Shown: positions 22,201-34,700 of the stretch, one piece after another | Position numbering within the stretch: position 1 is the first letter of the stretch | Layout: each line of letters begins with the position of its first letter | Assembly: GCA_964019055.1 (NCBI GenBank) | Contig: OZ025212.1 | Location: forward strand, 9,663,109 to 9,727,108 | Reading direction: 5' to 3' | DNA from: Anthopleura xanthogrammica | Lineage: Eukaryota; Cnidaria; Anthozoa; Actiniaria; Actiniidae | Length of the DNA stretch: 64,000 bases | Position numbers and translations under genes: made by a program | The notes under the pieces: generated by a model | Database searches by the model: none | Seen by the model: the letters and a program-made list of their open reading frames with translations, nothing else | What the model was told of the DNA's origin: nothing

Positions 22201-22769
22201 TTGGGCTAAAAAGCTTTTTTTCCCAGCAAAACAGTGTTTTGGACATCCAAAATGTGCTTTTCTCGGCCAAAACTTGCGTTTAGCAGTGAAAACGTCGTGT
22301 TTTGAGCAAAAGAAAATTGTCAGCAAATTTCAGATTTTCTCAGCCAAAAACACCTTTTTTGACCAAAAAGCACCTTTACTCAGCCAAAACCCCATTTTTT
22401 TTCGCCAAAAAGTCGTGTTTGTATCTCAAGAGGTATTTTCATGAGCAAGAAGTGGGGGTTTCAGCAAACAGGTCACGCCGTCAGCGAAAAACCTGGTTTT
22501 GAGAGCCAAAATGGCCATTTTTCAGTTTTTTGGGCTAAAAAGCTTTTTTTCCCAGCAAAACAGTGTTTTGGACATCCAAAATGTGCTTTTCTCGGCCAAA
22601 ACTTGCGTTTAGCAGTGAAAACGTCGTGTTTTGAGCAAAAGAAAATTGTCAGCAAATTTCAGATTTTCTCAGCCAAAAACACCTTTTTTGACCAAAAAGC
22701 ACCTTTACTCAGCCAAAACCCCATTTTTTTTCGCCAAAAAGTCGTGTTTTTATCTCAAGAGGTATTTTC

Positions 22770-25700
22770 ATGAGCAAGAAGTGGGGGTTTCAGCAAACAG
22801 GTCACGCCGTCAGCGAAAAACCTGGTTTTGAGAGCCAAAATGGCCATTTTTCAGTTTTTTGGGCTAAAAAGCTTTTTTTCCCAGCAAAACAGTGTTTTGG
22901 ACATCCAAAATGTGCTTTTCTCGGCCAAAACTTGCGTTTAGCAGTGAAAACGTCGTGTTTTGAGCAAAAGAAAATTGTCAGCAAATTTCAGATTTTCTCA
23001 GCCAAAAACACCTTTTTTGACCAAAAAGCACATTTACTCAGCCAAAACCCCATTTTTTTTCGCCAAAAAGTCGTGTTTTTATCTCAAGAGGTATTTTCAT
23101 GAGCAAGAAGTGGGGGTTTCAGCAAACAGGTCACGCCGTCAGCGAAAAACCTGGTTTTGAGAGCCAAAATGGCCATTTTTCAGTTTTTTGGGCTAAAAAG
23201 CTTTTTTTCCCAGCAAAACAGTGTTTTGGACATCCAAAATGTGCTTTTCTCGGCCAAAACTTGCGTTTAGCAGTGAAAACGTCGTGTTTTGAGCAAAAGA
23301 AAATTGTCAGCAAATTTCAGATTTTCTCAGCCAAAAACACCTTTTTTGACCAAAAAGCACCTTTACTCAGCCAAAACCCCATTTTTTTTCGCCAAAAAGT
23401 CGTGTTTTTATCTCAAGAGGTATTTTCATGAGCAAGAAGTGGGGGTTTCAGCAAACAGGTCACGCCGTCAGCGAAAAACCTGGTTTTGAGAGCCAAAATG
23501 GCCATTTTTCAGTTTTTTGGGCTAAAAAGCTTTTTTTCCCAGCAAAACAGTGTTTTGGACATCCAAAATGTGCTTTTCTCGGCCAAAACTTGCGTTTAGC
23601 AGTGAAAACGTCGTGTTTTGAGCAAAAGAAAATTGTCAGCAAATTTCAGATTTTCTCAGCCAAAAACACCTTTTTTGACCAAAAAGCACATTTACTCAGC
23701 CAAAACCCCATTTTTTTTCGCCAAAAAGTCGTGTTTTTATCTCAAGAGGTATTTTCATGAGCAAGAAGTGGGGGTTTCAGCAAACAGGTCACGCCGTCAG
23801 CGAAAAACCTGGTTTTGAGAGCCAAAATGGCCATTTTTCAGTTTTTTGGGCTAAAAAGCTTTTTTTCCCAGCAAAACAGTGTTTTGGACATCCAAAATGT
23901 GCTTTTCTCGGCCAAAACTTGCGTTTAGCAGTGAAAACGTCGTGTTTTGAGCAAAAGAAAATTGTCAGCAAATTTCAGATTTTCTCAGCCAAAAACACCT
24001 TTTTTGACCAAAAAGCACCTTTACTCAGCCAAAACCCCATTTTTTTTCGCCAAAAAGTCGTGTTTTTATCTCAAGAGGTATTTTCATGAGCAAGAAGTGG
24101 GGGTTTCAGCAAACAGGTCACGCCGTCAGCGAAAAACCTGGTTTTGAGAGCCAAAATGGCCATTTTTCAGTTTTTTGGGCTAAAAAGCTTTTTTTCCCAG
24201 CAAAACAGTGTTTTGGACATCCAAAATGTGCTTTTCTCGGCCAAAACTTGCGTTTAGCAGTGAAAACGTCGTGTTTTGAGCAAAAGAAAATTGTCAGCAA
24301 ATTTCAGATTTTCTCAGCCAAAAACACCTTTTTTGACCAAAAAGCACATTTACTCAGCCAAAACCCCATTTTTTTTCGCCAAAAAGTCGTGTTTTTATCT
24401 CAAGAGGTATTTTCATGAGCAAGAAGTGGGGGTTTCAGCAAACAGGTCACGCCGTCAGCGAAAAACCTGGTTTTGAGAGCCAAAATGGCCATTTTTCAGT
24501 TTTTTGGGCTAAAAAGCTTTTTTTCCCAGCAAAACAGTGTTTTGGACATCCAAAATGTGCTTTTCTCGGCCAAAACTTGCGTTTAGCAGTGAAAACGTCG
24601 TGTTTTGAGCAAAAGAAAATTGTCAGCAAATTTCAGATTTTCTCAGCCAAAAACACCTTTTTTGACCAAAAAGCACCTTTACTCAGCCAAAACCCCATTT
24701 TTTTTCGCCAAAAAGTCGTGTTTTTATCTCAAGAGGTATTTTCATGAGCAAGAAGTGGGGGTTTCAGCAAACAGGTCACGCCGTCAGCGAAAAACCTGGT
24801 TTTGAGAGCCAAAATGGCCATTTTTCAGTTTTTTGGGCTAAAAAGCTTTTTTTCCCAGCAAAACAGTGTTTTGGACATCCAAAATGTGCTTTTCTCGGCC
24901 AAAACTTGCGTTTAGCAGTGAAAACGTCGTGTTTTGAGCAAAAGAAAATTGTCAGCAAATTTCAGATTTTCTCAGCCAAAAACACCTTTTTTGACCAAAA
25001 AGCACATTTACTCAGCCAAAACCCCATTTTTTTTCGCCAAAAAGTCGTGTTTTTATCTCAAGAGGTATTTTCATGAGCAAGAAGTGGGGGTTTCAGCAAA
25101 CAGGTCACGCCGTCAGCGAAAAACCTGGTTTTGAGAGCCAAAATGGCCATTTTTCAGTTTTTTGGGCTAAAAAGCTTTTTTTCCCAGCAAAACAGTGTTT
25201 TGGACATCCAAAATGTGCTTTTCTCGGCCAAAACTTGCGTTTAGCAGTGAAAACGTCGTGTTTTGAGCAAAAGAAAATTGTCAGCAAATTTCAGATTTTC
25301 TCAGCCAAAAACACCTTTTTTGACCAAAAAGCACCTTTACTCAGCCAAAACCCCATTTTTTTTCGCCAAAAAGTCGTGTTTTTATCTCAAGAGGTATTTT
25401 CATGAGCAAGAAGTGGGGGTTTCAGCAAACAGGTCACGCCGTCAGCGAAAAACCTGGTTTTGAGAGCCAAAATGGCCATTTTTCAGTTTTTTGGGCTAAA
25501 AAGCTTTTTTTCCCAGCAAAACAGTGTTTTGGACATCCAAAATGTGCTTTTCTCGGCCAAAACTTGCGTTTAGCAGTGAAAACGTCGTGTTTTGAGCAAA
25601 AGAAAATTGTCAGCAAATTTCAGATTTTCTCAGCCAAAAACACCTTTTTTGACCAAAAAGCACATTTACTCAGCCAAAACCCCATTTTTTTTCGCCAAAA

Positions 25701-26059
25701 AGTCGTGTTTTTATCTCAAGAGGTATTTTCATGAGCAAGAAGTGGGGGTTTCAGCAAACAGGTCACGCCGTCAGCGAAAAACCTGGTTTTGAGAGCCAAA
25801 ATGGCCATTTTTCAGTTTTTTGGGCTAAAAAGCTTTTTTTCCCAGCAAAACAGTGTTTTGGACATCCAAAATGTGCTTTTCTCGGCCAAAACTTGCGTTT
25901 AGCAGTGAAAACGTCGTGTTTTGAGCAAAAGAAAATTGTCAGCAAATTTCAGATTTTCTCAGCCAAAAACACCTTTTTTGACCAAAAAGCACCTTTACTC
26001 AGCCAAAACCCCACTTTTTTTCGCCAAAAAGTCGTGTTTTTATCTCAAGAGGTATTTTC
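22770..26059 (+). repeat. Satellite B dimeric higher-order repeat, 658 bp x 5
   Basis: Alternate monomers carry GCACATTT (starts 22770, 23428, 24086, 24744, 25402) and GCACCTTT (starts 23099, 23757, 24415, 25073, 25731). The monomers are otherwise almost identical. The strict alternation over ten monomers shows that the 658-bp dimer is the unit of recent amplification here. The last copy differs by CCCCACTTTTTTTCGCC. Confidence 0.9.
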
Positions 26060-27046
26060 ATGAGCAAGAAGTGGGGGTTTCAGCAAACAGGTCACGCTGT
26101 CAGCGAAAAACCTGGTTTTGAGAGCCAAAATGGCCATTTTTCAGTGTTTTGGGCTAAAAAGCTTTTTTTCCCAGCAAAACAGTGTTTTGGACATCCAAAA
26201 TGTGCTTTTATCCGCCAAAACTTGCGTTTAGCAGTGAAAACGTCGTGTTTTGAGCAAAAGAAAATTGTCAGCAAATTTCAGATTTTCTCAGCCAAAAACA
26301 CCTTTTTTGACCAAAAAGCACCTTTACTCAGCCAAAACCCCATTTTTTTTCGCCAAAAAGTCGTGTTTTTATCTCAAGAGGTATTTTCATGAGCAAGAAG
26401 TGGGGGTTTCAGCAAACAGGTCACGCCGTCAGCGAAAAACCTGGTTTTGAGAGCCAAAATGGCCATTTTTCAGTTTTTTGGGCTAAAAAGCTTTTTTTCC
26501 CAGCAAAACAGTGTTTTGGACATCCAAAATGTGCTTTTCTCGGCCAAAACTTGCGTTTAGCAGTGAAAACGTCGTGTTTTGAGCAAAAGAAAATTCTCAG
26601 CAAATTTCAGATTTTCTCAGCCAAAAACACCTTTTTTGACCAAAAAGCACCTTTACTCAGCCAAAACCCCACTTTTTTTCGCCAAAAAGTCGTGTTTTTA
26701 TCTCAAGAGGTATTTTCATGAGCAAGAAGTGGGGGTTTCAGCAAACAGGTCACGCCGTCAGCGAAAAACCTGGTTTTGAGAGCCAAAATGGCCATTTTTC
26801 AGTTTTTTGGGCTAAAAAGCTTTTTTTCCCAGCAAAACAGTGTTTTGGACATCCAAAATGTGCTTTTATCCGCCAAAACTTGCGTTTAGCAGTGAAAACG
26901 TCGTGTTTTGAGCAAAAGAAAATTGTCAGCAAATTTCAGATTTTCTCAGCCAAAAACACCTTTTTTGACCAAAAAGCACCTTTACTCAGCCAAAACCCCA
27001 TTTTTTTTCGCCAAAAAGTCGTGTTTTTATCTCAAGAGGTATTTTC
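25731..27046 (+). repeat. Satellite B dimer x 2 (CCCCACTT / TTTATCCGCC)
   Basis: Monomers at 25731 and 26389 share CCCCACTTTTTTTCGCC, and those at 26060 and 26718 share GTGCTTTTATCCGCC instead of GTGCTTTTCTCGGCC. This gives a second dimer type directly after the first. The TTTATCCGCC variant reappears in the 29.3-31.3 kb dimers. Confidence 0.75.
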
Positions 27047-29349
27047 ATGAGCAAGAAGTGGGGGTTTCAGCAAACAGGTCACGCCGTCAGCGAAAAACCT
27101 GGTTTTGAGAGCCAAAATGGCCATTTTTCAGTTTTTTGGGCTAGAAAGCTTTTTTTCCCAGCAAAACAGTGTTTTGGACATCCAAAATGTGCTTTTCTCG
27201 GCCAAAACTTGCGTTTAGCAGTGAAAACGTCGTGTTTTGAGCAAAAGAAAATTGTCAGCAAATTTCAGATTTTCTCAGCCAAAAACACCTTTTTTGACCA
27301 AAAAGCACCTTTACTCAGCCAAAACCCCATTTTTTTTCGCCAAAAAGTCGTGTTTTTATCTCAAGAGGTATTTTCATGAGCAAGAAGTGGGGGTTTCAGC
27401 AAACAGGTCACGCCGTCAGCGAAAAACCTGGTTTTGAGAGCCAAAATGGCCATTTTTCAGTTTTTTGGGCTAGAAAGCTTTTTTTCCCAGCAAAACAGTG
27501 TTTTGGACATCCAAAATGTGCTTTTCTCGGCCAAAACTTGCGTTTAGCAGTGAAAACGTCGTGTTTTGAGCGAAAGAAAATTGTCAGCAAATTTCAGATT
27601 TTCTCAGCCAAAAACACCTTTTTTGACCAAAAAGCACCTTTACTCAGCCAAAACCCCATTTTTTTTCGCCAAAAAGTCGTGTTTTTATCTCAAGAGGTAT
27701 TTTCATGAGCAAGAAGTGGGGGTTTCAGCAAACAGGTCACGCCGTCAGCGAAAAACCTGGTTTTGAGAGCCAAAATGGCCATTTTTCAGTTTTTTGGGCT
27801 AAAAAGCTTTTTTTCCCAGCAAAACAGTGTTTTGGACATCCAAAATGTGCTTTTCTCGGCCAAAACTTGCGTTTAGCAGTGAAAACGTCGTGTTTTGAGC
27901 AAAAGAAAATTGTCAGCAAATTTCAGATTTTCTCAGCGAAAAACACCTTTTTTGACCAAAAAGCACCTTTACTCAGCCAAAACCCCATTTGTTTTCGCAA
28001 AAAAGTCGTGTTTTTATCTCAAGAGGTATTTTCATGAGCAAGAAGTGGGGGTTTCAGCAAACAGGTCACGCCGTCAGCGAAAAACCTGGTTTTGAGAGCC
28101 AAAATGGCCATTTTTCAGTTTTTTGGGCTAAAAAGCTTTTTTTCCCAGCAAAACAGTGTTTTGGACATCCAAAATGTGCTTTTCTCGGCCAAAACTTGCG
28201 TTTAGCAGTGAAAACGTCGTGTTTTGAGCAAAAGAAAATTGTCAGCAAATTTCAGATTTTCTCAGCCAAAAACACCTTTTTTGACCAAAAAGCACCTTTA
28301 CTCAGCCAAAACCCCATTTTTTTTCGCCAAAAAGTCGTGTTTTTATCTCAAGAGGTATTTTCATGAGCAAGAAGTGGGGGTTTCAGCAAACAGGTCACGC
28401 CGTCAGCGAAAAACCTGGTTTTGAGAGCCAAAATGGCCATTTTTCAGTTTTTTGGGCTAAAAAGCTTTTTTTCCCAGCAAAACAGTGTTTTGGACATCCA
28501 AAATGTGCTTTTCTCGGCCAAAACTTGCGTTTAGCAGTGAAAACGTCGTGTTTTGAGCAAAAGAAAATTCTCAGCAAATTTTAGATTTTCTCAGCCAAAA
28601 ACACCTTTTTTGACCAAAAAGCACCTTTACTCAGCCAAAACCCCATTTTTTTTGGCCAAAAAGTCGTGTTTTTATCTCAAGAGGTATTTTCATGAGCAAG
28701 AAGTGGGGGTTTCAGCAAACAGGTCACGCTGTCAGCGAAAAACCTGGTTTTGAGAGCCAAAATGGCCATTTTTCAGTTTTTTGGGCTAAAAAGCTTTTTT
28801 TCCCAGCAAAACAGTGTTTTGGACATCCAAAATGTGCTTTTCTCGGCCAAAACTTGCGTTTAGCAGTGAAAACGTCGTGTTTTGAGCAAAAGAAAATTGT
28901 CAGCAAATTTCAGATTTTCTCAGCCAAAAACACCTTTTTTGACCAAAAAGCACCTTTACTCAGCCAAAACCCCATTTTTTTTCGCCAAAAAGTCGTGTTT
29001 TTATCTCAAGAGGTATTTTCATGAGCAAGAAGTGGGGGTTTCAGCAAACAGGTCACGCCGTCAGCGAAAAACCTGGTTTTGAGAGCCAAAATGGCCATTT
29101 TTCAGTTTTTTGGGCTAAAAAGCTTTTTTTCCCAGCAAAACAGTGTTTTGGACATCCAAAATGTGCTTTTCTCGGCCAAAACTTGCGTTTAGCAGTGAAA
29201 ACGTCGTGTTTTGAGCAAAAGAAAATTGTCAGCAAATTTCAGATTTTCTCAGCCAAAAACACCTTTTTTGACCAAAAAGCACCTTTACTCAGCCAAAACC
29301 CCATTTTTTTTCGCCAAAAAGTCGTGTTTTTATCTCAAGAGGTATTTTC

Positions 29350-31323
29350 ATGAGCAAGAAGTGGGGGTTTCAGCAAACAGGTCACGCCGTCAGCGAAAAA
29401 CCTGGTTTTGAGAGCCAAAATGGCCATTTTTCAGTTTTTTGGGCTAAAAAGCTTTTTTTCCCAGCAAAACAGTGTTTTGGACATCCAAAATGTGCTTTTC
29501 TCGGCCAAAACTTGCGTTTAGCAGTGAAAACGTCGTGTTTTGAGCAAAAGAAAATTGTCAGCAAATTTCAGATTTTCTCAGCCAAAAACACCTTTTTTGA
29601 CCAAAAAGCACCTTTACTCAGCCAAAACCCCATTTGTTTTCGCCAAAAAGTCGTGTTTTTATCTCAAGAGGTATTTTCATGAGCAAGAAGTGGGGGTTTC
29701 AGCAAACAGGTCACGCCGTCAGCGAAAAACCTGGTTTTGAGAGCCAAAATGGCCATTTTTCAGTGTTTTGGGCTAAAAAGCTTTTTTTCCCAGCAAAACA
29801 GTGTTTTGGACATCCAAAATGTGCTTTTATCCGCCAAAACTTGCGTTTAGCAGTGAAAACGTCGTGTTTTGAGCAAAAGAAAATTGTCAGCAAATTTCAG
29901 ATTTTCTCAGCCAAAAACACCTTTTTTGACCAAAAAGCACCTTTACTCAGCCAAAACCCCATTTTTTTTCGCCAAAAAGTCGTGTTTTTATCTCAAGAGG
30001 TATTTTCATGAGCAAGAAGTGGGGGTTTCAGCAAACAGGTCACGCCGTCAGCGAAAAACCTGGTTTTGAGAGCCAAAATGGCCATTTTTCAGTTTTTTGG
30101 GCTAAAAAGCTTTTTTTCCCAGCAAAACAGTGTTTTGGACATCCAAAATGTGCTTTTCTCGGCCAAAACTTGCGTTTAGCAGTGAAAACGTCGTGTTTTG
30201 AGCAAAAGAAAATTGTCAGCAAATTTCAGATTTTCTCAGCCAAAAACACCTTTTTTGACCAAAAAGCACCTTTACTCAGCCAAAACCCCATTTGTTTTCG
30301 CCAAAAAGTCGTGTTTTTATCTCAAGAGGTATTTTCATGAGCAAGAAGTGGGGGTTTCAGCAAACAGGTCACGCCGTCAGCGAAAAACCTGGTTTTGAGA
30401 GCCAAAATGGCCATTTTTCAGTGTTTTGGGCTAAAAAGCTTTTTTTCCCAGCAAAACAGTGTTTTGGACATCCAAAATGTGCTTTTATCCGCCAAAACTT
30501 GCGTTTAGCAGTGAAAACGTCGTGTTTTGAGCAAAAGAAAATTGTCAGCAAATTTCAGATTTTCTCAGCCAAAAACACCTTTTTTGACCAAAAAGCACCT
30601 TTACTCAGCCAAAACCCCATTTTTTTTCGCCAAAAAGTCGTGTTTTTATCTCAAGAGGTATTTTCATGAGCAAGAAGTGGGGGTTTCAGCAAACAGGTCA
30701 CGCCGTCAGCGAAAAACCTGGTTTTGAGAGCCAAAATGGCCATTTTTCAGTTTTTTGGGCTAAAAAGCTTTTTTTCCCAGCAAAACAGTGTTTTGGACAT
30801 CCAAAATGTGCTTTTCTCGGCCAAAACTTGCGTTTAGCAGTGAAAACGTCGTGTTTTGAGCAAAAGAAAATTGTCAGCAAATTTCAGATTTTCTCAGCCA
30901 AAAACACCTTTTTTGACCAAAAAGCACCTTTACTCAGCCAAAACCCCATTTGTTTTCGCCAAAAAGTCGTGTTTTTATCTCAAGAGGTATTTTCATGAGC
31001 AAGAAGTGGGGGTTTCAGCAAACAGGTCACGCCGTCAGCGAAAAACCTGGTTTTGAGAGCCAAAATGGCCATTTTTCAGTGTTTTGGGCTAAAAAGCTTT
31101 TTTTCCCAGCAAAACAGTGTTTTGGACATCCAAAATGTGCTTTTATCCGCCAAAACTTGCGTTTAGCAGTGAAAACGTCGTGTTTTGAGCAAAAGAAAAT
31201 TGTCAGCAAATTTCAGATTTTCTCAGCCAAAAACACCTTTTTTGACCAAAAAGCACCTTTACTCAGCCAAAACCCCATTTTTTTTCGCCAAAAAGTCGTG
31301 TTTTTATCTCAAGAGGTATTTTC
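29350..31323 (+). repeat. Satellite B dimeric higher-order repeat, 658 bp x 3
   Basis: Monomers at 29350, 30008 and 30666 carry CCCCATTTGTTTTCGCC. Monomers at 29679, 30337 and 30995 carry CAGTGTTTTGGGC and GTGCTTTTATCCGCC. The pair repeats three times with 658-bp spacing. Confidence 0.9.
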
Positions 31324-31719
31324 ATGAGCAAGAAGTGGGGGTTTCAGCAAACAGGTCACGCCGTCAGCGAAAAACCTGGTTTTGAGAGCCAAAATGGCCA
31401 TTTTTCAGTTTTTTGGGCTAAAAAGCTTTTTTTCCCAGCAAAACAGTGTTTTGGACATCCAAAATGTGCTTTTCTCGGCCAAAACTTGCGTTTAGCAGTG
31501 AAAACGTCGTGTTTTGAGCAAAAGAAAATTGTCAGCAAATTTCAGATTTTCTCAGCCAAAAACACCTTTTTTGACCAAAAAGCACCTTTACTCAGCCAAA
31601 ACCCCATTTTTTTTCGCCAAAAAGTCGTGTTTTTATCTCAAGAGGTATTTTCATGAGCAAGAAGTGGGGGTTTCAGCAAACAGGTCACGCCGTCAGCGAA
31701 AAACCTGGTTTTGAGAGCC

Positions 31720-31733
31720 AAAATGGCCATTTT
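31720..31733. other. 14-bp perfect palindrome of satellite B (one per monomer)
   Basis: AAAATGGCCATTTT equals its own reverse complement and recurs at monomer offset +67 in nearly every copy. Rare changes (for example AAAATGGCTTTTTTTC near 10668 and TGACCATT near 43034 and 43916) break the symmetry. It is the most symmetric of the ~20-bp sub-repeats. Confidence 0.9.
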
Positions 31734-31748
31734 TCAGTTTTTTGGGCT

Positions 31749-31760
31749 AAAAAGCTTTTT
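31749..31760. other. 12-bp perfect palindrome of satellite B with HindIII site
   Basis: AAAAAGCTTTTT is a perfect palindrome at monomer offset +96, and its centre is 28 bp from that of the 14-bp palindrome. It contains AAGCTT. A variant lacking the site occurs near 45156 (AAAAAGTTTTTTTCCC). Confidence 0.9.
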
Positions 31761-34700
31761 TTCCCAGCAAAACAGTGTTTTGGACATCCAAAATGTGCTT
31801 TTCTCGGCCAAAACTTGCGTTTAGCAGTGAAAACGTCGTGTTTTGAGCAAAAGAAAATTGTCAGCAAATTTCAGATTTTCTCAGCCAAAAACACCTTTTT
31901 TGACCAAAAAGCACCTTTACTCAGCCAAAACCCCATTTTTTTTCGCCAAAAAGTCGTGTTTTTATCTCAAGAGGTATTTTCATGAGCAAGAAGTGGGGGT
32001 TTCAGCAAACAGGTCACGCCGTCAGCGAAAAACCTGGTTTTGAGAGCCAAAATGGCCATTTTTCAGTTTTTTGGGCTAAAAAGCTTTTTTTCCCAGCAAA
32101 ACAGTGTTTTGGACATCCAAAATGTGCTTTTCTCGGCCAAAACTTGCGTTTAGCAGTGAAAACGTCGTGTTTTGAGCAAAAGAAAATTCTCAGCAAATTT
32201 CAGATTTTCTCAGCCAAAAATACCTTTTTTGACCAAAAAGCACCTTTACTCAGCCAAAACCCCATTTTTTTTGGCCAAAAAGTCGTGTTTTTATCTCAAG
32301 AGGTATTTTCATGAGCAAGAAGTGGGGGTTTCAGCAAACAGGTCACGCCGTCAGCGAAAAACCTGGTTTTGAGAGCCAAAATGGCCATTTTTCAGTTTTT
32401 TGGGCTAAAAAGCTTTTTTTCCCAGCAAAACAGTGTTTTGGACATCCAAAATGTGCTTTTCTCGGCCAAAACTTGCGTTTAGCAGTGAAAACGTCGTGTT
32501 TTGAGCAAAAGAAAATTGTCAGCAAATTTCAGATTTTCTCAGCCAAAAACACCTTTTTTGACCAAAAAGCACATTTACTCAGCCAAAACCCCATTTTTTT
32601 TGGCCAAAAAGTCGTGTTTTTATCTCAAGAGGTATTTTCATGAGCAAGAAGTGGGGGTTTCAGCAAACAGGTCACGCCGTCAGCGAAAAACCTGGTTTTG
32701 AGAGCCAAAATGGCCATTTTTCAGTTTTTTGGGCTAAAAAGCTTTTTTTCCCAGCAAAACAGTGTTTTGGACATCCAAAATGTGCTTTTCTCGGCCAAAA
32801 CTTGCGTTTAGCAGTGAAAACGTCGTGTTTTGAGCAAAAGAAAATTGTCAGCAAATTTCAGATTTTCTCAGCCAAAAACACCTTTTTTGACCAAAAAGCA
32901 CCTTTACTCAGCCAAAACCCCATTTTTTTTCGCCAAAAAGTCGTGTTTTTATCTCAAGAGGTATTTTCATGAGCAAGAAGTGGGGGTTTCAGCAAACAGG
33001 TCACGCCGTCAGCGAAAAACCTGGTTTTGAGAGCCAAAATGGCCATTTTTCAGTTTTTTGGGCTAAAAAGCTTTTTTTCCCAGCAAAACAGTGTTTTGGA
33101 CATCCAAAATGTGCTTTTCTCGGCCAAAACTTGCGTTTAGCAGTGAAAACGTCGTGTTTTGAGCAAAAGAAAATTGTCAGCAAATTTCAGATTTTCTCAG
33201 CCAAAAACACCTTTTTTGACCAAAAAGCACCTTTACTCAGCCAAAACCCCATTTTTTTTCGCCAAAAAGTCGTGTTTTTATCTCAAGAGGTATTTTCATG
33301 AGCAAGAAGTGGGGGTTTCAGCAAACAGGTCACGCCGTCAGCGAAAAACCTGGTTTTGAGAGCCAAAATGGCCATTTTTCAGTTTTTTGGGCTAAAAAGC
33401 TTTTTTTCCCAGCAAAACAGTGTTTTGGACATCCAAAATGTGCTTTTCTCGGCCAAAACTTGCGTTTAGCAGTGAAAACGTCGTGTTTTGAGCAAAAGAA
33501 AATTCTCAGCAAATTTCAGATTTTCTCAGCCAAAAATACCTTTTTTGACCAAAAAGCACCTTTACTCAGCCAAAACCCCATTTTTTTTGGCCAAAAAGTC
33601 GTGTTTTTATCTCAAGAGGTATTTTCATGAGCAAGAAGTGGGGGTTTCAGCAAACAGGTCACGCCGTCAGCGAAAAACCTGGTTTTGAGAGCCAAAATGG
33701 CCATTTTTCAGTTTTTTGGGCTAAAAAGCTTTTTTTCCCAGCAAAACAGTGTTTTGGACATCCAAAATGTGCTTTTCTCGGCCAAAACTTGCGTTTAGCA
33801 GTGAAAACGTCGTGTTTTGAGCAAAAGAAAATTGTCAGCAAATTTCAGATTTTCTCAGCCAAAAACACCTTTTTTGACCAAAAAGCACCTTTACTCAGCC
33901 AAAACCCCATTTTTTTTCGCCAAAAAGTCGTGTTTTTATCTCAAGAGGTATTTTCATGAGCAAGAAGTGGGGATTTCAGCAAACAGGTCACGCCGTCAGC
34001 GAAAAACCTGGTTTTGAGAGCCAAAATGGCCATTTTTCAGTTTTTTGGGCTAAAAAGCTTTTTTTCCCAGCAAAACAGTGTTTTGGACATCCAAAATGTG
34101 CTTTTCTCGGCCAAAACTTGCGTTTAGCAGTGAAAACGTCGTGTTTTGAGCAAAAGAAAATTGTCAGCAAATTTCAGATTTTCTCAGCCAAAAACACCTT
34201 TTTTGACCAAAAAGCACCTTTACTCAGCCAAAACCCCATTTTTTTTCGCCAAAAAGTCGTGTTTTTATCTCAAGAGGTATTTTCATGAGCAAGAAGTGGG
34301 GGTTTCAGCAAACAGGTCACGCCGTCAGCGAAAAACCTGGTTTTGAGAGCCAAAATGGCCATTTTTCAGTTTTTTGGGCTAAAAAGCTTTTTTTCCCAGC
34401 AAAACAGTGTTTTGGACATCCAAAATGTGCTTTTCTCGGCCAAAACTTGCGTTTAGCAGTGAAAACGTCGTGTTTTGAGCAAAAGAAAATTGTCAGCAAA
34501 TTTCAGATTTTCTCAGCCAAAAACACCTTTTTTGACCAAAAAGCACCTTTACTCAGCCAAAACCCCATTTTTTTTCGCCAAAAAGTCGTGTTTTTATCTC
34601 AAGAGGTATTTTCATGAGCAAGAAGTGGGGATTTCAGCAAACAGGTCACGCCGTCAGCGAAAAACCTGGTTTTGAGAGCCAAAATGGCCATTTTTCAGTT

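Larger units (their letters stand above)
31653..31981 (+). repeat. Representative satellite B monomer built of ~20-bp sub-repeats
   Basis: This typical monomer splits into about sixteen degenerate units of 16-24 bp, most exactly 20 bp. Examples are AGCCAAAATGGCCATTTTTC, AGCAAAACAGTGTTTTGGAC, ATCCAAAATGTGCTTTTCTC, GGCCAAAACTTGCGTTTAGC, AGTGAAAACGTCGTGTTTTG, AGCCAAAAACACCTTTTTTG and ACCAAAAAGCACCTTTACTC. The shared form is AGCCAAAA, five variable bases, TTTT, then N-TC. An A-run and a T-run therefore alternate about every 10 bp along most of the monomer. The satellite probably arose from a 20-bp ancestral minisatellite that diverged before the 329-bp unit was amplified. Confidence 0.85.
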
